From Dastarcus helophoroides (lineage: Eukaryota; Arthropoda; Insecta; Coleoptera; Bothrideridae), in NCBI GenBank assembly GCA_028583605.1, contig CM053326.1:16418639-16482638 (forward strand): a stretch of DNA of 64,000 nt. The letters run 5' to 3'. Of this stretch, positions 23,351-32,965 are shown piece after piece; within the stretch, counting starts at the first letter, position 1, and each line of letters begins with the position of its first letter. Made by a program: the position numbers and the translations under genes. The notes under the pieces were generated by a model. The model was not told where the DNA came from. It ran no database searches and worked only from the letters and a program-made list of their open reading frames with translations.

Positions 23351-24072
23351 ATGGCGTTCTGCGAATGTTGCAAATCGATCAACACGTTTGATGGACTTAG
23401 TTCAACTAAATATAAACCAGACAGAGTTCACCAACGACAATTTACTCATAATAAAGATATAGTAAAATCGAAAAGTAAAAAGTTTAGAGAAAAATGGAAA
23501 AAAGCACTGAGACCCTCTGATTGCTTTGTAAAAGCCTACAGCGAATGATTGCAAGAGAAAAACTCTCATTTCAAATTATTAATAAAAACAAGGTTGGAAA
23601 CTCCTAGTTGGCCTCAAAAAAGTTTTCAAGAGAGTTTTTCTTAAACAAAGAGTCGAAAGATAAAAGATTTAATAACAATGTATAAGAGCGATGAATTGTC
23701 CTATGCAGCAAAAACAAGTTTAAGAGTTACTGGCAAAAGAAACAAGGCTGAAGTAATGCACACAGTTAAAGCATTATTGCCAAAAATAGTTCACAAATGT
23801 AAAAAAAGTTTTAAGCAACCACCTCCAAAACAAAGACCTTATAATCCTAGGGAAGCATTAGCTTTATTTATCACTAATAAAATGATTGTTAGTCAATATA
23901 AAAACACCCAGCAGAAAACAAATGAGAGGGAATCGATGTCATGATTTAATTCTTTATAAAAAGTAAAAATGTTATCCACCAGTTGAGAATATAATTGTTA
24001 CTGATGTCTCCGCGGAAGTAAAATCTTTAAGCGTTACTGAAACTTACGGCTTCGAGGCTTTGTTGTGATGTT
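23351..24072 (+). pseudogene. Transib (RAG1-related) transposase, 5' part
   Basis: The plus strand reads FREKWKKALRPSDCF, then SKSFQESF in a frame with TKSRKIKDL, then ELSYAAKTSLRVTGKRNKAE, then PREALALFITNKMIVSQYK, then CYPPVENIIVTDVSAEVKSL. This succession is that of the N-terminal half of insect Transib transposases, which are the closest relatives of RAG1. Stops at about 23546 and 23942 and at least one frameshift break it. The gene is cut at 24072, where the non-LTR element begins, and continues at 31756. Length of the two parts together, about 1.9 kb, fits a Transib transposase of roughly 650 residues. Confidence 0.7.
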
Positions 24073-24172
24073 CTGGATCTGGATTCGTTGTGGGTTGCCT
24101 AAAGTTTAGGCCAGCACTTAGGCCACCCTTTCCGGGCCCATTGTGCTATCCCCGTGATTGAGGTGTCCTTGG

Positions 24173-25038
24173 TCATTCATTCAGCCACCCAACCTTGTTG
24201 AGAAACTGAAGAACGTCCCTTGGATGCGCCTTTCTCAAACTGGCCACTCTAGGCCACAAGTCCCCCAGCGTGGATCCTCTGATTGATGCTAGTGCCGGGC
24301 AGTGACACATCACGTGCTCGACACTCTCATCTTCTTCTAAACACCCTCTGCAGCTCTGGTCGTTTATAATTCCCAATCTGTGGAGGTGTTTGTTTAATCG
24401 ACAGTGACCTGTCCATATCCCTACAAGTTTCCTGAGATTATTCCTTGAGAGTTGTAGGCATGGTTTTGCCTTTCCCTGCACGGTATTCTAATGAATGCGT
24501 GAGTTTGTCGGCATGTTGTTATTGATGCCCATAAGGTTTTGTGTTTACGATAAATTTCTTCGTTAAGTAGGGATCTTACGGTTGATCTTGCCAGGGGAAG
24601 GGTTGGTTCTGGTCCAACGAATTGTCCCTCCGAACCCTTCCTCGCCAGTTTGTCAGCGCGTTCGTTTCTTTCTTTTCCAGAATGTCCTTTGATCCATATT
24701 AGATCAATTGCATTCGCTTGTGATAGACGTTCTAGAGCTAGGTGGCAATTCCATACCAGCACTGAGTTTGTTTTCACATTCCTCAGGGCCTTAAGGGCTG
24801 CCTGGCTGTCCGTCTTTATTTGGATATATTTTCCTCTAATGTTCAGTTGCGTCATTTGTTCGGCGCTATATAAAATTCCCAACATCTCCGCTTGAAAGAT
24901 TGTTGAGTATTTATCTAGCTTAATACTTACATCTAGGTTCAGGTCTTCCGAGAAGATTTCTGTTCCAGTGCCCGTATTTGTTTTCGATCCATCCGTGTAT
25001 ATACTTACGTCTGGTATCCTTGCTTGTACTTTATCCAT
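24173..25038 (-). pseudogene. Non-LTR ORF2: RNase H and C-terminal Cys/His region
   Basis: The RNase H motifs are all visible: YTDGSK, FQAEM, KTDSQAAL and GHSGKERNERADKLARKGS, giving the acidic D-E-D-D set that degrades the RNA strand after reverse transcription. A frameshift near 24450 moves to the last part, with CRGCLEEDESVEHVMCHCPAL, a Cys/Cys/His/Cys cluster typical of the C-terminus in this group. It continues directly from the reverse transcriptase, with a damaged linker at 25039-25155. Confidence 0.8.
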
Positions 25039-25155
25039 TTTTATACGGTAGGATTTGTGAAGTTATATTTCACCAGTAGATGGTCCATCGGCGCATCAGA
25101 ATAGGTACCTTTTGGAGCGCCTCCTCCATTATGCGCCGGTGACCCACCATTTTAC

Positions 25156-27175
25156 CTACCGTATTCCACCTCCTGCTCGCAAACGGAGAGCAGAAGCCTG
25201 TGCCGCCCCCTCAAGAAATATATCGAGAGGTGGCAGGCACAAGATCGCCTCCATTGCTGCTGTTGGAGTGGATTTCATTGCTCCTATCACTGCCAGACAC
25301 GCTAGTCTCTGGATGCGATTTAGCTTTTGTTTTATAGTGGTGCACTTTGTCTTTGGCCACCAAACTATAACTCCGTAGCTTACAATTGGTCTGATGACTG
25401 CCGTGTATAGCCAAAAGGTCATCTTAGGGGATAACCCCCAAGACCTCCCGATGGCCCCACGGCATTGCCAAAAGATCTTGTAAGCTTTGTTTAATTTATT
25501 TTCAATGTGGTACTTCCAGCTCAGTTTGCTGTCAAGTTCAATACCAAGGTATTTTACTCGATTTGACAACCCGAGTTGGGTTCCCATGAGTTTGGGAAAT
25601 TTTAGTCGCGCTAATTTCCTTTTATTTGTGAAAAAGACCATTTCCGTCTTTGCAGGATTTGCTGCTAGGGAATGTTCTTTGCACCATTTCTCGACTATAT
25701 ATAAGGCGTCTTGCATTAACTCGAAGAGTACTCCCTCGTGTTTACCTGAAAGCAGAATGGTTAAATCATCTGCGTAGCCAATTGTATAGAGACCCCGATC
25801 ATTGAGTTTTCGGATAAGGTCATCCGCGATGATTAACCATATAAGGGGGGATAATACACCCCCTTGCGGACATCCCATACTTACGATTCCTCTGACCGTA
25901 TAGTCCCCTACTGTAACTTGTATTGCTCGCCACTCAAGTATATGTCGTATGAGTTTGCGCAAGGCGGGTTCAATACCACTACGCTCAAGCGCCGAAGAAA
26001 TGCTATTGAAGTTAGGTCTATCAAAGGCACCATTTATGTCCAGAAATACACCTAGGGTGTGTTCTTTTACTTCTAGCGATCTCTCGATCCTGCTAACTAC
26101 TGAATGTAGCGCAGTTTCGGTAGATCTGCCGGAAGTAAAAGCATGTTGATTTGAATGTAAGGGGTAGTGTATACCAAGGCTATCCCTTATATGTCTGTCG
26201 CACAACCTCTCCAACGTCTTCAGTAGGAAAGACGTTAGGCTGATTGGCGACATGATTTAGCCTCACCTTGAGGTTTACCCGGTTTTGGAATGAAAATTAC
26301 TTTGACTTCCCTCCATTCTCGGGGTATGTATTTAAAGGTAATACACGCTTTGAAAATTTGCACCAGGTATTTTTGTATCCACACTATTCCCCACTGAAGC
26401 AGGGCAGGGTAGATACCGTCCAACCCGGGCGATTTGAAGGGAGCAAACGATTGTACGGCCCAGTTTACTTTTGTGTCAGTTACCATCTAAACAACCAGCT
26501 CCCAATCCCTATTTCTAGGGTGAGAGGCTGAGTGTCCTTGCCACTTATGGCCTGGTATAACACGGCATCCTGGAAAGTGCGTGTTTAAGAGCTCTGAAAC
26601 TGTTTGTGCGGGTGTACTGGTATATGTACCGTCGGCCCGCTTTATCATGCTTACCTATTGGTTTGGATCTTTCGAGAGTACCTTTTTCAGTCGGGAAACT
26701 GATGTAGTAGATTCTACGTAACTACAGAATTCTCTCCACTTTTCCCTTTGTCTCCTGCGAATAAGTTTTTTGTATTGTTTCCGGTGGTTGTGGTAAGCCT
26801 CCCAGTCACATACCAGTTTTGTCTTCTTCGCTTTGTTAAAGAGCTTGTTTGCCTGAGATCTAAGTTTTTCGAGTTGCCCGTTCCACCAAGGAGTTGCCCG
26901 GGTCTCTCGAAGTTCAGTTCTCATTGGACAAGCCTTCTCATATGCTGTAATGATATTTTTTTGCACTAAAGTGACGTATTTTTTGATCAGTTCAGCTGTC
27001 CCGATTCTCTGTGGGGTTTCTACAGTCCCTAGGAGCCTTTCCAGATGGGTATTATAGTCCTTCCTGTTGGTGCTTCTGGAATTCCTGTACGGTTTGGGTT
27101 CCAACCTACAACATAAAATATTTAATTTTATATATTGATGGTCAGACATTGTTGCATCCTTAGATACATGCCAGC
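25156..27175 (-). pseudogene. Non-LTR ORF2: reverse transcriptase and upstream linker
   Basis: Starting just after the retrozyme insertion the frame reads WHVSKDATMSDHQYIKLN, the end of the endonuclease domain, then a basic linker (WWNGQLEKLRSQANKLFNKA). A TAG at 26657 and another near 26489 interrupt an otherwise continuous frame. Then come FKSPGLDGIYPALLQ and a single-base frameshift near 26250 at the PISLTS motif. The palm follows with LDINGAFD (motif A), GCPQGGVLSPLIW (motif B) and GYADDLTILL (motif C, catalytic Asp pair), then the thumb with VKYLGIELDSKLSW and RIQRLACL. Catalytic residues are intact; the frame is not. Confidence 0.85.
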
Positions 27176-27185
27176 CATTTATAAT
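27176..27185 (+). repeat. Target-site duplication of the retrozyme, copy 1
   Basis: The sequence catttataat here recurs exactly at 27842-27851. Joining the flanks with one copy restores the endonuclease frame as SMSITKIINGWHVSKD on the minus strand, so the boundary is certain to within a base or two. Confidence 0.85.
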
Positions 27186-27265
27186 GAGTAACAAGTCACC
27201 CAATGGAAGGTTTGCTCTCTTGAATACTTATACGACTGACCAACGGCTTTAAATTGGAAGTATAT

Positions 27266-27330
27266 ACAAGCCACCGTACCATGCTGATGAGGGCCAAGGA
27301 AGGCCGAAACTAGTCTATGGTTGCGGTTGT
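27266..27330 (+). ncRNA. Hammerhead ribozyme, upstream copy (subfamily 3)
   Basis: Stem I inner helix pairs CCAUG (27279-27283) with UAUGG (27316-27320); after an internal loop, an outer helix pairs ACAAGCC (one bulged G) with GGUUGU (27325-27330). The core box CUGAUGA is at 27284-27290. Stem II pairs GGCC (27292-27295) with GGCC (27302-27305). GAAAC (27306-27310) is followed by a two-base-pair stem III and GUC ending at 27315, the predicted cleavage site. The internal loop in stem I is where natural hammerheads make tertiary contacts. Confidence 0.8.
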
Positions 27331-27722
27331 ACATATTTTCAATTTTAAGCACGTTTAACTGTTTAATTACAGAACATTTGATTGGTCATTTGTCAAAACT
27401 ATATAAAAGTAAAGTCACGCCGAGGACGTTTGTATCTTTGGATGTTGCGATGCAACCCGTGATACAATCTACGTGAACTTTGCAATTGCTGTCTAGTTTT
27501 TATTAGATTCTAATGAAATTAGATTTCAATTGAATCGTAATAAACTTGCATGTATTTGTATATACAAGGCTTATTATCTCAGCAGAGAGTAATGCTTCAA
27601 TTAGCATGTAGCGAAAATGTTTGCGTAATAAACAGTTAAAAGTCAGTTACAAGTCACCCAATGGAGGTTTGCTCTCCTGAATACTTATACGACTGACTAA
27701 CGGCTTTAAATTGGAAGTGTAT

Positions 27723-27785
27723 ACAACCACCGTACCATGCTGATGAGGCCAAGGAAGGCTGAAACTAGTCTATGGTTGCGGTTGT
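27723..27785 (+). ncRNA. Hammerhead ribozyme, downstream copy (subfamily 3)
   Basis: It has the same design as the upstream copy, with the outer stem I helix now perfect: ACAACC (27723-27728) with GGUUGU (27780-27785), and CCAUG (27735-27739) with UAUGG (27771-27775). The core CUGAUGA is at 27740-27746, stem II GGCC/GGCU at 27747-27750 and 27757-27760, GAAAC at 27761-27765, and cleavage is predicted after C27770. Differences between the copies change stem II at one base and remove a stem I bulge, and both keep the core unchanged. Confidence 0.8.
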
Positions 27786-27851
27786 ACATATTTTCAATTT
27801 TAAGCACGTTTAACTGTTTAATTACAGAACATTCGATTGGTCATTTATAAT

Positions 27852-28251
27852 TTTGGTAATACTCATAGACGCCAGGGTGATGTCGATAACACTCTGGCAC
27901 CTGGAGGTAGCAAAGGTAGCTTCACTGCCTCTATTGAGTATATCTAATTTGGTACTACTTAAGTATTGTAGTAAAGATGTACGTCGAGGGTTGTTTGTTT
28001 CGCTCCCCCAAGCTGTATGGTGGGCGTTTGTGTCACATCCAATTATAAGATCTACATTACCTGCCTCACAAAAGTCGATCAGTCCTGCCATTTCCTCGGA
28101 GGGTGGTGGTCCTTTTGAATCTATTGGTAGGTAGGTCGATGCTATTACAAGTGATATTTTCCCTTCTCGACGCGCAAGTTCCACTCGGAGAGCTGTTTGA
28201 TCTCCGGAGCAGAATTGGGGTAGGATATTCGCTTGCAGTAGTTTTGGGTCA
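27852..28251 (-). pseudogene. Non-LTR ORF2: endonuclease, central part
   Basis: The minus strand reads YDPKLLQ at the transposon edge, then ALRVELARREGKISLVIASTYLPID, then DLIIGCDTNAHHTAWGS, LDILNRGSEATF and SVIDITLASMSITKI. GCDTNAHH and SVIDITL are the conserved catalytic neighbourhoods of the AP-like endonuclease that nicks the genomic target. It is continuous with 30234-30530 upstream, once the inserted transposon is removed, and with 27175 downstream, once the retrozyme is removed. Confidence 0.8.
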
Positions 28252-28253
28252 TA

Positions 28254-30233
28254 CAGGGTGTTACAAAAGTCCGGGCCGCTACTTCAGGAGCATATTCTAC
28301 ACATTAAAATATGAAAAATGTTGAAATACATTTTTTTCTTTAAATTGCCTCCTAACGGAGATATGACCATTTAAAGATGGCGCCCCTAAAGTGGTTTTTT
28401 TACTACAAAAAGTTAACGGTAAGTAGCAAAGTCATGAAATTGGGCAAGCAGTTAAAGGATTGGATTAGGCATATTCTCATGTAACATATTTTTTAAATAA
28501 GCAGTAGCGTGGTGTGTAGGGGGTTGCCCGCGATTATTTTTTGCCGTAACTTTTTTGTATTGCAATATTTAGACACAAAAGTGCCATAATCGTAAAAAGC
28601 AATATTTTTTATACAAAAAAGATACTCTTTCTCAAAGTCGCTAAAAGTAACCGTTTCCGAGAAAAAAGTGTTTAAACAAAATTGTTGCATTTATTAGAAT
28701 TCGTTTTGCAAATTTCTAATTTATCCACTACTAACTGCATTGATATAAAAATAGTACAAAATTAAGAAAAAAAAATAAAATCAAAGCAAGTGTTCGAAAT
28801 TACTGCCCCCTGCAGCAATACATTGCTCGGCTCGTCTTCTAAGGGAACTCCTTACTCTTTCGCAAATGCCTGGTGTATTGTGAATCTGGTTGAACCCATT
28901 TTCAATTCGTTCACGAAGATCATTGATATTGTCAACTGGTCTGGAGTAGACGATCTGCTTTAGATATCCCCATAAGTAGAAATCGAGTGGGTTGAGGTCA
29001 GGAGACCTAGCTGGCCATGGTATCGGACCTTCTCGACCTATCCATCGTTGATGATAGTTGTTATTCGAAAATTCCCTAGCAACTGCACTAAAATGGGCAG
29101 GTGCCCCATCGTGCATTATCCACATTCGCTGTCTTGTTATGAGTGGAACATTTTCAAGTAACACGGGTAACTCTGTTTGCAAAAAATGTCTATATGATGC
29201 TCCTGTTAACCTATGAGATAAAAAAAAAACGGTCCAATTATAAAATTAAAATTAAAATTGGTAAAATTTCAAAATTCGCCAGATAGTTACGTGATTTACT
29301 CCTTCGGCTAAAGCAAGTTGTCTAGTGCTGACACATGGATCTTCTTCAACTCGCTGAAGCACACGCTCCTCTAAATTAGCAACTTCTGCGTTTGGCGTAC
29401 CAACACGTTCGCCTTTGAAAACAAAATTTCCTGTTTCACATAAAGGAGCATGAATTTTCTGGAACAATTTTTCTCCTGGTAGGTGTCTAGTAGGAAAACG
29501 TTCAGCATAAAGCCGTCTTGCTTCAGCACGATTACAATTTGCAAGCCCGTACATTAAATGCATATCGGCCATTTCTTGATTTGAATAGTCCATTTTATCA
29601 AAATAATGAAAAGTTAAAAAACTACTACACTTACTATTGACAACAAAAACTGCTAAAGTTTACAGCTTACGACCAAATTTTATCAGTGACACAACGTCAA
29701 TCTCTGGCAGATATTGTCAAGTACAATTGTTTTCTTTACGATCAGTTTGCATGACCAACTTATTTTTTCTTATACAAATTAGTTAGAATTTCGAAGACGG
29801 GATAGGATTATTTAAACGCCTTTTTCTCGGAAACGGTTACTTTTAGCGACTTTGAGAAAGAGTACCTTTTTTGTATAAAAAATGTTGTTTTTTACGATTA
29901 TGGCACCTTTGTGTCGAAATATTGCAATGCAAAAAAGTTACGGCAAAAAATAATTGCGGGCAACCCCCTACACACCACGTTACTGCTTATTTAAAAAATA
30001 TGTTACATGAGAATATGCCTAATCCAATTCTTTAACTGCTTGCCCAATTTCATGACTTTGCTACTAACCGTTAACTTTTTGTAGTAAAAAAACCACTTTA
30101 GGGGCGCCATCTTTAAATGGTCATATCTCCGTTAGGAGGCAATTTAAAGAAAAAAATGTATTTCAACATTTTTCATATTTTAATGTGCAGAATATGCTCC
30201 TGAAGTAGCGGCCCGGACTTTTGTAACACCCTG
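28254..30233 (-). mobile_element. DNA transposon with 420-bp terminal inverted repeats
   Basis: Terminal repeats of about 420 bp (28254-28675 and 29815-30233) begin CAGGGTGTTACAAAAGTCCG. TA duplications lie at 28252-28253 and 30234-30235; removing the element and one TA restores the reading RAVIYDPKLLQ of the host retrotransposon. The two arms are nearly identical, which points to a younger insertion or gene conversion. Inside is a transposase with a large deletion. Confidence 0.85.
28781..29593 (-). pseudogene. Tc1/mariner-superfamily transposase with internal deletion
   Basis: The N-terminal part (ATG at 29593 to 29252) has a helix-turn-helix arrangement with EARRLYAERFPTRHLPGEK, then VLQRVEEDPCVSTRQLALAEG and VTIWRIL. 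The C-terminal part resumes around 29212 with LTGASYRHFLQTELPVLLE, then WIMHDGAPAHFS (second catalytic Asp), WPARSPDLNPLDFYLWG (third) and NFEHLL. The stretch between, normally over 100 residues and including the first catalytic Asp, is reduced to about 40 bases. The remaining exon-like junction has no GT donor, so a deletion rather than an intron is likely. It can bind ends perhaps, but cannot cut. Confidence 0.75.
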
Positions 30234-30900
30234 TATATGACAGCTCTTGGCTTGTCCCCATTTTTGAGGTAGAAAACTGTTTCACTTAATTTGCCTAAAC
30301 CGCGGACAATATTGTTATATATCCACGGTTCTTGTATAAGGGCTATAACTTCTATGTCTGTCGAGAAAACGACATAGGTTAGCAGTAGCCGCTCGACAGT
30401 GTTGGGGGTTTGTTTGTATGAAGCCTATACCATTCCCAGAAGCCATGGCCACCAGAACGGCATAGACATTCAGTTCTTGCCCCCTCCAGTTTCAAGAAAC
30501 GAACGCCCGGTTTCCCGGGTGTTCTAATTTCGTAAAGCTGGGGGTGGCTGTGTTATCTCCGTCCCTGGGTCGGGGGGTAATGCCTCCTCTACCTCCATAG
30601 AGGACGGAGCCCCCACCTCCCAACTCAGCGACGAGGATGAGTAGTGAAGTTTTGCCCTTAGGGAAGAGAAGAGGTGACTTACCCTTCCCTGGCGTTCTTC
30701 TAAAATTTTCCGGGTGCTTTCCCCGACTCCAAAAACAAGGATGGTACCCTTAGGCTCCTCCTTGCTGGCGCTGTGGAAAACAACCCAGTCGTCTACCTTG
30801 GCCCAGGGATTTTGACCCGTCAGTCGGCTCAGGATGATCTGCGGGTCCCCGGTTGACTCGGGGGTTGCCTAAGTTGATGAAGGCCACAAGGTGGCCTTCG
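30234..30900 (-). pseudogene. Non-LTR ORF1 tail and ORF2 endonuclease start
   Basis: The minus strand from about 30870 to 30560 gives a frame with DPQIILSRLTGQNPW, VDDWVVFHSASKEEPKGTILVFGV and LFSSLRAKLHYSSSL, the end of ORF1. From about 30440 it has IQTNPQHCRAATA in one frame and then IQEPWIYNNI in another, the N-terminus of the endonuclease, whose Glu in the QEPW motif is a metal-binding residue in this family. Frameshifts separate these. The palindrome at 30868-30911 disrupts ORF1. Confidence 0.65.
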
Positions 30901-30911
30901 TCAACTTAGGC
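30868..30911. repeat. Near-perfect 44-bp palindrome inside ORF1
   Basis: GCCTAAGTTGATGAAGGCCA is followed, after a few bases, by the inverse copy with a single mismatch. On the minus strand the sequence reads LPKLTKATLW, then the inverted copy brings a stop codon. Normal ORF1 would read on without it. Confidence 0.7.
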
Positions 30912-31503
30912 AGCTGATCCACTGGGAGAAGGTCAAGATTTGCACCCTCCCATAAGGGGGGAGCCCCCCAATTGAAGTTCCTAACCAAGCAAGGGAGTGT
31001 TCGTTGTCGCAGGAAAATTTAAGTATTTCCTGCGAGTAAATGCAGTTCTGGAACGTAGGAGGGTTCGCCGGGTGCCGGGACAGTTCAATGTCCAGGAGCT
31101 CGGCCAACCGTTCCTTTACCATGGCCACCCTAAGGTGGTTGGTCACCATTTCGCTGAATGTGGTTTTAGAAGAGCCTGCGGCCGGCCTCTGCCTACCCGG
31201 TCCCTTCTTGGGAACATTCCCAGGAGAGGGGCCAGGAGACGATTTTGATCGCGCTCTCTTCATACCGGGCCTTGAGGTCGGCCGGCGATCAGCACCCTGA
31301 GGCGCATGGTCGCTGGCTCGTCCTGAAGGGCCGGGTTTGTTTTGTTCGGCAGAGGTGCTGCAGGTGGCAATAGTTTTTGCTGCCTGCCTCTCTCTCTGCC
31401 TTTTTCTTTGTTGAGCCCCGGAAATTCTTTTCCGGAATCTTGGGATTTGGGGTGGATCGTTGGATCCGCCCGGTGCTGTTTCGCCAGTAGCTCTTGTAGA
31501 CAC
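30901..31503 (-). pseudogene. Non-LTR ORF1 (gag-like)
   Basis: About 200 residues are open. The N-terminal half is basic and rich in Arg, Pro and Ser (FRKRISGAQQRKRQRERQA), typical of nucleic-acid-binding ORF1 proteins. The second half has VTNHLRVAMV, ILKFSCDNEHSLAWL and GRVQIL, resembling the globular domain (DUF4780-like, from memory) common to ORF1 of this group. It would package element RNA. The frame ends prematurely at the palindrome. Confidence 0.7.
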
Positions 31504-31755
31504 CTAAGCCTGGCCACTCGCCGAAGGTGTCCCGCGGTCGCTGGATGACGGTCGGGTGAGGCCCGCTTGACAACCACCGGTCCCGACCGGGAGCGAGGTT
31601 CCGTCCCTCTGCTCCGGTGTAAATTGGTTTGGATTTTTCTCCATGGGAATTGGATTTGAAGTGGGGGATGATTTGGCCTAAAGCCAGGTTAACGGCCGCC
31701 CCATCCGGGTCAGACGCCGACCATGGAGCCGCCCACTATGGAACGTTGTGATGTT

Positions 31756-32965
31756 ATTCCAGACGGATTTCTCTGCCTGGATAAAAGCCAAAACCTTATT
31801 ACGATTGTATATAAATGGGGTTGTGACGGCTTATCAAGCCATAATGTCTATAAACAAAAATTAAAAGATCCGGAGCTAACAGATGAGTACATGTTCGTCA
31901 TTTCTGTTGTATCAGTTAGAGTATTAACAGAAGATGGACGTATTATATGGCATAATCCAAGACCATCTTCACCAAGACTGTGTGGAATAATTAAATTTGT
32001 TTATAAAAAAGAAAGTAAGGAAATTATTAACGTAGAATATAAATTAATGAAATCGCAGATAAATCATCTCTTTCCAGTAAACATTAATATTTATGATCGT
32101 TTATTTTTTTGAATATTATATGATACTATCTACGATCCCTGGCAAACTTTCTAATGTAGTTTCTGAAATAAAAATTACGCAATAATGTTTTATTTGCAAA
32201 GCTTTATCTAGTGAGATAAATAAAAAAACAACTTTTTAGGGCGATACAGAAATGTATTTTGGAATATCTCCACTTCACTGCCAGATTCGGTCTATGAAAT
32301 ATTTTCTTCACATATGTTGTCGAAGTCAGTTAAAAGCATGGCAAGTTCTAGGCAAATGATATAAAAAAAAAGTTAAAGCAAGAAAGAAAATAATTAGAAT
32401 AAATTTTAAGGAAATTGGCCTGATTAGAGACAAACCAAAAGTTGGCTACGGTACCAGTAATGATGGCAACACAGGTGGACGTTTCTTCGACGGCTATGAA
32501 ACAACTTCTTTCATAACTGGCTTAGACAAAACCTTACTCTACAAATTTAATACCATTTTAAGAACAATTTCGACTGGATTGAAAATAAATATCAATAAAT
32601 CTCGACAGTATTATGATGATACGAGAAATTTGTATTTAAAGTATTACTTCTCGTATAACATGCCTTTTATTGTCCACAAGATTTTGGTGCATGGGACAGA
32701 CATCGCTGATCATTGCATATTACCCCTAGGACAAATGTCTGAAGAAGCATCGGAGGCCAAAAACAAGGAGATAAAACAAGTGAGACAAGGTTACACTTGC
32801 AAGAAATCTAGACATCGAACAAATTACGATGTAATGCGATATACGTTTGCAGCATCTGATTCGTGCATTACCTTTTCCAGAAATCTTGGTGAAAAAAGAA
32901 ATACATTCCCAATAAAGATGTCATATCATATCATTGCTAAAAAAGTGAATTTTCCGCTTCAATAA
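31756..32965 (+). pseudogene. Transib (RAG1-related) transposase, catalytic part
   Basis: After the retrotransposon the Transib frame resumes: FLCLDKSQNLITIVYKWGCD followed by GLSSHN, with the CDG motif that aligns to the first catalytic Asp region of RAG1/Transib. Then come NPRPSSPRLCGIIKF, FGISPLHCQIRSMKYFLHIC (about 32258-32310, after frameshifts), VGYGTSNDGNTGGRFF, MPFIVHKILVHG and LPLGQMSEEASEAKNKEIKQ. The last matches the RAG1 segment SEGNESGNK, which holds the catalytic Glu. Frameshifts and stops lie between 32110 and 32580. The gene ends at 32965. Confidence 0.8.

Larger units (their letters stand above)
27186..27841 (+). mobile_element. Retrozyme-like element with two hammerhead ribozymes
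   Basis: This 656-bp insertion has two direct repeats, about 27188-27393 and 27646-27841, around a unique 250-bp middle. Each repeat carries a hammerhead, so the cleavage points lie 455 bases apart and self-cleavage of a transcript would release a 455-nt RNA suited to circularisation. The middle has a TATA-like 'actatataaaagt' at about 27398. No protein is encoded. LTR retrotransposon repeats would start TG and end CA; these do not. The layout (about 1.4 units, hammerhead in each repeat, short TSD) matches non-autonomous retrozymes or Penelope pseudo-LTR structures. Confidence 0.75.
24073..31744 (-). mobile_element. R1/I-like non-LTR retrotransposon inside Transib
   Basis: An 11-bp target duplication, gttgtgatgtt, at 24062-24072 and 31745-31755 defines the 7672-bp insertion exactly. 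The minus strand carries ORF1, then ORF2 with AP-type endonuclease, reverse transcriptase, RNase H and a terminal Cys/His segment. Two younger insertions sit within it: 27186-27841 and 28254-30233. Without them it is about 5.0 kb, a normal size for this group. The 5' region (about 31504-31744) and 3' region (24073-24172) are untranslated. I cannot separate R1, I and LOA clades by eye. ORF2 has stops and frameshifts, so it is dead. Confidence 0.85.

Noticed and set aside
27186..27841. LTR retrotransposon or TRIM interpretation of the direct repeats
   Set aside because: The repeats lack TG...CA ends, primer-binding site and polypurine tract, and the TSD is 10 bp rather than 4-6 bp.
29182..29252. 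Intron in the transposase
   Set aside because: There is an acceptor-like ttttatctcatag but no GT donor, and the missing protein section is absent, so it is a deletion.
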